Assembly (NCBI RefSeq): GCF_900104615.1
Contig: NZ_LT629939.1
Span: 1,821,071-1,885,070 of the forward strand
DNA length: 64,000 nt
Direction: 5' to 3'
Source of the DNA: Merdimmobilis hominis
GTDB lineage: Bacteria > Bacillota > Clostridia > Oscillospirales > Ruminococcaceae
In this document: in pieces, positions 60,221 to 64,000 of the stretch
Numbering within the stretch: the stretch's first letter is position 1
How the letters are laid out: the number at the start of each line of letters is the position of its first letter
Translations under genes and position numbers: made by a program
The notes under the pieces: model-generated
Seen by the model: only the letters and a program-made list of their open reading frames with translations
Databases searched by the model: none
What the model was told of the DNA's origin: nothing

Positions 60221-62434
60221 ATGATTACATCAATACTAATGAAAAATTGTGCTACATATCCGTCAACGGGGGTATCTATTGACAATTGTCAAAAAGTTAA
60301 TTTCTTCTATGGACCAAACGGAAGTGGTAAATCGACTATTAGTAATTTTTTGAACAACCAAAATGATCCTCAATATTCTTCTTGTACAGTGCAATGGGAA
60401 AACGGCTCTGTACTTGATATTGCGGTATATAATCGGGAGTTTCGCACGCGGCATTTTCAAGAAGATATTGATGGCGTTTTTACTTTGGGCGAGGCTACCA
60501 TTGAAGAAGTGAAAGCCCTTGAAGATTTAAAGCGAGATAGAGAGATAAAGAGTCAAGATTTGGCTGCTCGAAAAGCAGCGCTTGCTAAAAAAGTAGCGGA
60601 AGAGCAGGCGCACAAAGAAAATTTCCGCGATACTGTGTGGAATGTGATCCTTAAGCAGAATGAAACTGACTTTCAAGAAGTGTTTCGCGGCTTTAGAGGG
60701 AACAAAGAAAAGTTTATGAATGAGGTAATTAGGCGCTATAATATTTCTCATTCATCATCTGAAACAAAAGATGATTTGCGAAAACGAGCAGCGACCCTTT
60801 TTGCAAAACGCCCAGAACGATGTGAATCTTTGTCCCCTCTGTCCGAGAAACTCTTGTCTATGATTGATGCTGTCGAAAATGATCCGATTTGGGAAAAAGT
60901 AATCGTTGGAAACAAGGATATTCCTATTGCTAACCTTATAGAATTTCTTGGAAATGCAGACTGGGTGAATAAAGGCCGTTCATACATTCGAGAAAATGGT
61001 GTATGCCCTTTTTGTCAGCAGAAAACAATTTCAGAAGATTTTAGGAAACAGATCGAATCTTTCTTCAGCGGTGAATATGATGCTAATATCGAATATATAA
61101 GAAAACTAAAGGCAGTATATGAAGAAGCTTCTAAGCAATTGCTAGATTATCTTCAATGTGTAGTTTCAAATGCACTTGCTGTATCAGTCGGAAATATTGA
61201 TGTTAAAAGATTTAGTTCTTTGAACGATATTTTACAATCAAAATTTGCAAGCACTCTGGCTTCAATGTCTTTCAAAGAGAAAGAAGCCGGCACGAAAATA
61301 ACTATAGCTCGAAGTTCTAGCGAAATAACTGAGATATTATCCATTATTTCAACAGCAAACACGGAAATAGCAAAACATAATCAAATGGTTGACCACATAA
61401 ATGAAGAAAGGTTGGCATTGGTTGATGCTGTTTGGACATTTTTAATGGATGAACAAGAGGCGTTGATTGCTGGCTACTTAGGCGATATATCCAATTTCAA
61501 TAAAGCCAAACAGGGAATGCAGAAAGGTATAGATATTTGCAAGCAACAGTTAGATGATCTAGACAACAAGATAATCGAGGCAGGAAAGAATATCACGAGT
61601 GTTCAACCAACTGTCGATGAAATTAATCGTTCCCTTAAGGCTTACGGTTTTACAAATTTTCGGATTGCACCCTCACCAAATAAAGAGAATTGCTATCAAA
61701 TTCAAAGACTAGACGGAACACTTGCAACAACCACGCTCAGTGAAGGAGAAGAAACATTTATAACATTTTTATATTTTCTTCAACTCGCCAATGGTTCAGT
61801 TGAGGAATCCAAAGTATCAGCAAAGAAAGTTTTGGTTTTAGATGATCCAATTTGTAGTCTTGATAGTACAGTTCTTTACATTGTAAGCTCAATGGTAAAA
61901 TCTCTAATCAAGGAAATCCGAAATGGCATATCGGATGTAGAGCAAATATTTATTCTTACTCATAATGTGTTCTTTCACAAGGAAGCATCATTTGTAGATG
62001 GACGAACAGCGGAACTCAATGATGTGAATTATTGGATAATAAGTAAAGATAATAACATATCATCTATACGAGCATTCGGAAAAACCAATCCGATTAAAAC
62101 ATCATACGAGCTTTTATGGCAAGAACTCAAAAACAATGAAAATGCTTCACTTGTAACTACGCAGAATATTATGAGGCGAATCATTGAAAACTATTTTAGC
62201 ATTCTAGGGAAAAATGTTGACGATGCCATTGTTGATTCATTCGATACACCAGAAGATAAAATGATTTGCCGCTCGCTTATAAGTTGGATAAACGATGGTT
62301 CACATTCAATACCGGATGACCTATATATTGACAGCTATACTGATTCTGTTGACCGGTATAAATGTATTTTTCGAGAAATTTTTATAAGGATGCACCACGA
62401 AGCTCATTATAAAATGATGATGGGAGAGCCTTAA
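60221..62434 (+). CDS. AAA_13 family ATPase, PrrC/RloC-like anticodon nuclease candidate
   Basis: The 737-residue protein is an ABC-type ATPase split by coiled coil. Walker A GPNGSGKST is at 31-39, a zinc-hook-like CPFC at 262-265, signature LSEGE at 506-510 and Walker B LVLDD at 538-542. The C-terminal domain contains R652-X3-E656 (RRIIENYF) and H695 (NDGSHS), the order and spacing of the Arg-Glu-His triad of PrrC/RloC tRNA anticodon nucleases. If active it would cut tRNA after phage attack or DNA damage. The gene is clearly AT-richer than its neighbours, which points to separate acquisition. It has its own start region 108 bases after vsr. Confidence 0.82.
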   Translation: MITSILMKNCATYPSTGVSIDNCQKVNFFYGPNGSGKSTISNFLNNQNDPQYSSCTVQWENGSVLDIAVYNREFRTRHFQEDIDGVFTLGEATIEEVKALEDLKRDREIKSQDLAARKAALAKKVAEEQAHKENFRDTVWNVILKQNETDFQEVFRGFRGNKEKFMNEVIRRYNISHSSSETKDDLRKRAATLFAKRPERCESLSPLSEKLLSMIDAVENDPIWEKVIVGNKDIPIANLIEFLGNADWVNKGRSYIRENGVCPFCQQKTISEDFRKQIESFFSGEYDANIEYIRKLKAVYEEASKQLLDYLQCVVSNALAVSVGNIDVKRFSSLNDILQSKFASTLASMSFKEKEAGTKITIARSSSEITEILSIISTANTEIAKHNQMVDHINEERLALVDAVWTFLMDEQEALIAGYLGDISNFNKAKQGMQKGIDICKQQLDDLDNKIIEAGKNITSVQPTVDEINRSLKAYGFTNFRIAPSPNKENCYQIQRLDGTLATTTLSEGEETFITFLYFLQLANGSVEESKVSAKKVLVLDDPICSLDSTVLYIVSSMVKSLIKEIRNGISDVEQIFILTHNVFFHKEASFVDGRTAELNDVNYWIISKDNNISSIRAFGKTNPIKTSYELLWQELKNNENASLVTTQNIMRRIIENYFSILGKNVDDAIVDSFDTPEDKMICRSLISWINDGSHSIPDDLYIDSYTDSVDRYKCIFREIFIRMHHEAHYKMMMGEP

Positions 62435-62459
62435 AATCTTTCGTAGTTCTTGTGATTTA

Positions 62460-62477
62460 TGGCAACACCATGGCAAC
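62460..62477 (+). repeat. Right arm repeats of element 2
   Basis: TGGCAAC at 62460-62466 and 62471-62477 (11-bp period), ending 102 bp before att core 3, exactly the distance seen at the right end of element 1. Confidence 0.7.
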
Positions 62478-62578
62478 AAAAAATCAGATAGCCCAAACTA
62501 TCTGGATAATGGAAACAATGCAAATACTCTGAGCTAAATCTCATAAGCAAATCCGTTTAGAATATGGCTGACGGGAGC

Positions 62579-62590
62579 GAGTGGGAATAA
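62579..62590 (+). repeat. att core 3 (element 2 / element 3 junction)
   Basis: GAGTGGGAATAA, identical to att core 2 (13 bases including the preceding C). Confidence 0.85.
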
Positions 62591-62595
62591 AAATC

Positions 62596-62639
62596 AAAAC
62601 CCCGGAAAGCCCGTATTTATGCGGGTTTCCGGGGTTTTT
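62596..62639 (+). terminator. Terminator at the left end of element 3
   Basis: Perfect 17-bp stem (62597-62613 with 62622-62638), 8-base loop, T-run. It lies 6 bases after att core 3. The element 2 start has a weaker GCCC/GGG hairpin at the same place. Confidence 0.85.
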
Positions 62640-62649
62640 CCATGTCTAT

Positions 62650-62667
62650 TGAGTACAGATTGAGTAC
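62650..62667 (+). repeat. Left arm repeats of element 3
   Basis: TGAGTAC at 62650-62656 and 62661-62667 (11-bp period), 71 bp inside att core 3. Confidence 0.7.
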
Positions 62668-62709
62668 ATTTAGGTTTTTATGCTAGGAATAAATGCTATC
62701 ATCTTGCTA

Positions 62710-63318
62710 TCAAATCAGCTTTTCTGTATTTCCTTGCAGTTCCATTTCAATCAGCTCCAGATTTTCTCCCAGCTCATTGAGAGCAGCAAGTGTCGGTTCG
62801 CTGTCACTGTCTCCATATTTCTTGGACATGAGGACATAGCCATTGTAGAGACTCTCCCAACGAAGCAGATTCTGTAAAATGGATTTATCCTGTAATACCA
62901 CACTGAGGTTATCCAACTGGATGATCTCTTCTTTTTTTGCCTGGTCGCAGGAAAGTGCCAGATAAGTCCCGAAAACTGTATTGGGTTGAAGCCGAACGGT
63001 GGCAGCGTCCAGAAGGTTATCTTCCCCACGCTCACCCTCAATGGACAGGATGCCGGACTTGTGCCACAGCATCAGCAAGCCCATCAGATCGCCTTTGGTT
63101 TCCATGTGAATGATATCAGAATGGGAATCGCTGAGAGCGCCGCTGTTGACCCGTAATGCTTCTGCAATTCGCTCAATCTGCTGGGACTGGGGCTGCATTT
63201 TATTTATTTCATATTTTCGGATGGACACAGGATGGATACCGGTCAATTCAGCTAACTGTGCCTGCGTCATACCTCGCTGTTTGCGAAAATATTTAATTTT
63301 ATCACCAACTGTAAGCAT
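62710..63318 (-). CDS. XRE-family repressor of element 3
   Basis: The 202-residue protein has an N-terminal helix-turn-helix (GDKIKYFRKQRGMTQAQLAEL, SIRKYEINKMQPQ). A helical C-terminal part of about 130 residues contains GDLMGLLMLWHKSGIL and ends in a Glu-rich helix. It is not closely related to the repressors of elements 1 and 2 outside the DNA-binding domain. It is divergent from the excisionase-integrase genes and faces three GTAGC/GCTAC operator-like palindromes. Confidence 0.86.
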   Translation of the reverse strand: MLTVGDKIKYFRKQRGMTQAQLAELTGIHPVSIRKYEINKMQPQSQQIERIAEALRVNSGALSDSHSDIIHMETKGDLMGLLMLWHKSGILSIEGERGEDNLLDAATVRLQPNTVFGTYLALSCDQAKKEEIIQLDNLSVVLQDKSILQNLLRWESLYNGYVLMSKKYGDSDSEPTLAALNELGENLELIEMELQGNTEKLI

Positions 63319-63364
63319 TAAAAATCCCCTTTCGATCCTCTTTTCATTTAGTATAGCACGGATA

Positions 63365-63456
63365 GAGCGAATAAGCTACAAAATTACTGAAAATTATCAA
63401 AAATGGGTTGACGTAGCGAATTCGCTACGTTATAATGAATGTAGCGATCAAGCTAC
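63365..63456. promoter_or_regulatory. Promoters and palindromic operators of element 3
   Basis: Plus: TTGACG (63408-63413), TATAAT (63431-63436), spacer 17. A perfect 20-bp palindrome with GTAGCGAATTCGCTAC at its centre (63411-63430) fills the spacer. A second imperfect copy is at 63441-63456 and a third near 63365-63379. The minus promoter has TATACT near 63350. Confidence 0.8.
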
Positions 63457-63481
63457 AATGAATAAAAAGGAGGATACCATA

Positions 63482-63676
63482 ATGAAAGAACAAAGCTTTA
63501 TCACAGCCAAGGAACTGGCAGAGATGCTGAACATCTCCACAGGACACGCTTACAAGGTGATTCACAGGCTGAATGATGAACTGGCACAGAAGGGGTATCT
63601 GACCTTCTCAGGCAGAATCCCCCGAAAGTACTTGGAAGAGCGCTGCTATGGTCTGGGAGAGGGGGCGAGTGCCTGA
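63482..63676 (+). CDS. xis: Excisionase-like protein of element 3
   Basis: The 64-residue protein matches the other two excisionases: TAKELAEMLNISTGHAYKVIHRLNDEL and GYLTFSGRIPRKYLEERCYG. GGAGG lies 8 bases before the ATG. The stop overlaps the integrase start (TGATG). Confidence 0.88.
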   Translation: MKEQSFITAKELAEMLNISTGHAYKVIHRLNDELAQKGYLTFSGRIPRKYLEERCYGLGEGASA

Positions 63677-64000
63677 TGACCACAGAGAAAGACCCCAAAA
63701 CTGGGAAATGTCTGATCCAATACCGTTATAAGGATTGGACAGGCAAGAATCGCAAGTCCACCAAACGAGGATTCAAAACCAAGCGAGAGGCAGAGGAATG
63801 GTACCGGGATTTCTTGATGAAGCAGAGCCAGAGCTGTGACATGAAATTCAAGGATTTTACCGAGCTCTACGCAGAAGATATGAAACATCGACTCTGTGAG
63901 CACACCATGATCAACAAGATGTATGTGATACGGGATAAGCTGATTCCATACTTTGGAGAAAAGCGTATCAACGAGATTACAGCGGCTGATATCCGGGTCT
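63676..64000 (+). CDS. int: Tyrosine recombinase (integrase) of element 3, cut by window edge
   Basis: The visible 108 residues cover the arm-binding domain (CLIQYRYKDWTGKNRKS, GFKTKREAEEWYRDF) and the start of the core-binding domain (YFGEKRINEITAADI). They are homologous to the integrases of elements 1 and 2. The catalytic domain lies outside the window. The expected arm target is TGAGTAC. Confidence 0.9.
   Translation, partial: MTTEKDPKTGKCLIQYRYKDWTGKNRKSTKRGFKTKREAEEWYRDFLMKQSQSCDMKFKDFTELYAEDMKHRLCEHTMINKMYVIRDKLIPYFGEKRINEITAADIRV

Larger units (their letters stand above)
50606..62590 (+). mobile_element. Integrative mobilizable element 2 with restriction-modification and ATPase cargo
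   Basis: About 12.0 kb from att core 2 to att core 3. The backbone has the same gene order as element 1. Extra genes: a small membrane-anchored protein beside the repressor, a 77-residue protein after repA, and behind the relaxase a HTH controller, C5 methyltransferase, NgoMIV-type endonuclease, Vsr, and PrrC/RloC-like ATPase. Both ends carry TGGCAAC doublets. Confidence 0.85.
62579..64000 (+). mobile_element. Integrative element 3, left end only (continues past the window)
   Basis: It starts at att core 3 and holds the arm repeats TGAGTAC, a different XRE repressor, an excisionase and the first 108 codons of an integrase. Gene order follows elements 1 and 2, but the repressor and operators are unrelated. 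Confidence 0.8.

Noticed and set aside
42596-64000. Full conjugative element (ICE) with its own transfer genes
   Set aside because: No VirB4-, VirD4- or FtsK-like gene occurs in elements 1 and 2. The gene set fits mobilizable elements only; element 3 is incomplete.
1-64000. CRISPR array
   Set aside because: No run of regularly spaced 25-40 bp repeats was seen; repeats found are iterons, arm sites or pairs.

Overview
The window looks like a chromosome segment of a spore-forming, anaerobic gut Firmicute (Clostridia, probably Oscillospirales/Ruminococcaceae-like). Support comes from the gene content: a spoIIAA-spoIIAB-sigF operon, cotJABC, a Val T-box in front of valS, a partial glutamate mutase E gene, FeoAB, two DEAD-box helicases, oxygen-sensitive enzymes (a ferredoxin-domain aldo/keto reductase and a radical SAM protein), many lipoproteins with a Cys lipobox, and AGGAGG-type ribosome binding sites. 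The species is inferred, not proven.

Region 1-42.6 kb is ordinary chromosome. In order: glutamate mutase E (partial), feoAB, a PH-like protein, DEAD-box helicase 1 behind a leader terminator, a SAM methyltransferase, cotJABC, an iron/phosphonate-type ABC importer, DEAD-box helicase 2, a phosphoribosyltransferase, an XRE-ImmA pair, a transglutaminase-like lipoprotein followed by a reduced type IV pilus-like set (PilC/GspF, four pilin-like proteins, PilT), YbjQ, a diguanylate cyclase, tRNA-Gly(CCC), a DUF885 peptidase, an aldo/keto reductase, purine nucleoside phosphorylase, an S41 peptidase, an XRE regulator with two membrane proteins, a radical SAM protein, a GNAT enzyme, the spoIIA operon, folC, valS with its T-box, and guaA.

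Region 42.6-64 kb is accessory DNA: three integrated elements in tandem, all joined at the 3' end of guaA. The 12-bp guaA terminus GAGTGGGARTRA occurs at 42596, 50606 and 62579. Element 1 (8.0 kb) and element 2 (12.0 kb) share one backbone: divergent XRE repressor, excisionase, tyrosine integrase, MobC-like protein, RepA-like ATPase, 9-bp iteron hairpin, MobV-type oriT and MobV relaxase. Neither has conjugation genes, so both look like mobilizable elements. Cargo sits between the relaxase and the right end: a Tet(W)-like ribosomal protection gene in element 1; a NgoMIV-type restriction-modification set with Vsr plus a PrrC/RloC-like ATPase in element 2. Element 3 is cut by the window edge after its repressor, excisionase and start of integrase.

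The strongest unusual signal is the end architecture of these elements. Each left end has a pair of 7-bp direct repeats with an 11-bp period, 70-71 bp inside the att core; each complete right end has the same pair ending 102 bp before the next core. The repeat sequence differs between elements (TGATAAC, TGGCAAC, TGAGTAC) but matches between the two ends of one element. This supports the element boundaries and suggests integrase arm sites of different specificity acting on one shared target. All functions are assigned from motifs and recalled family features; no database search was possible.
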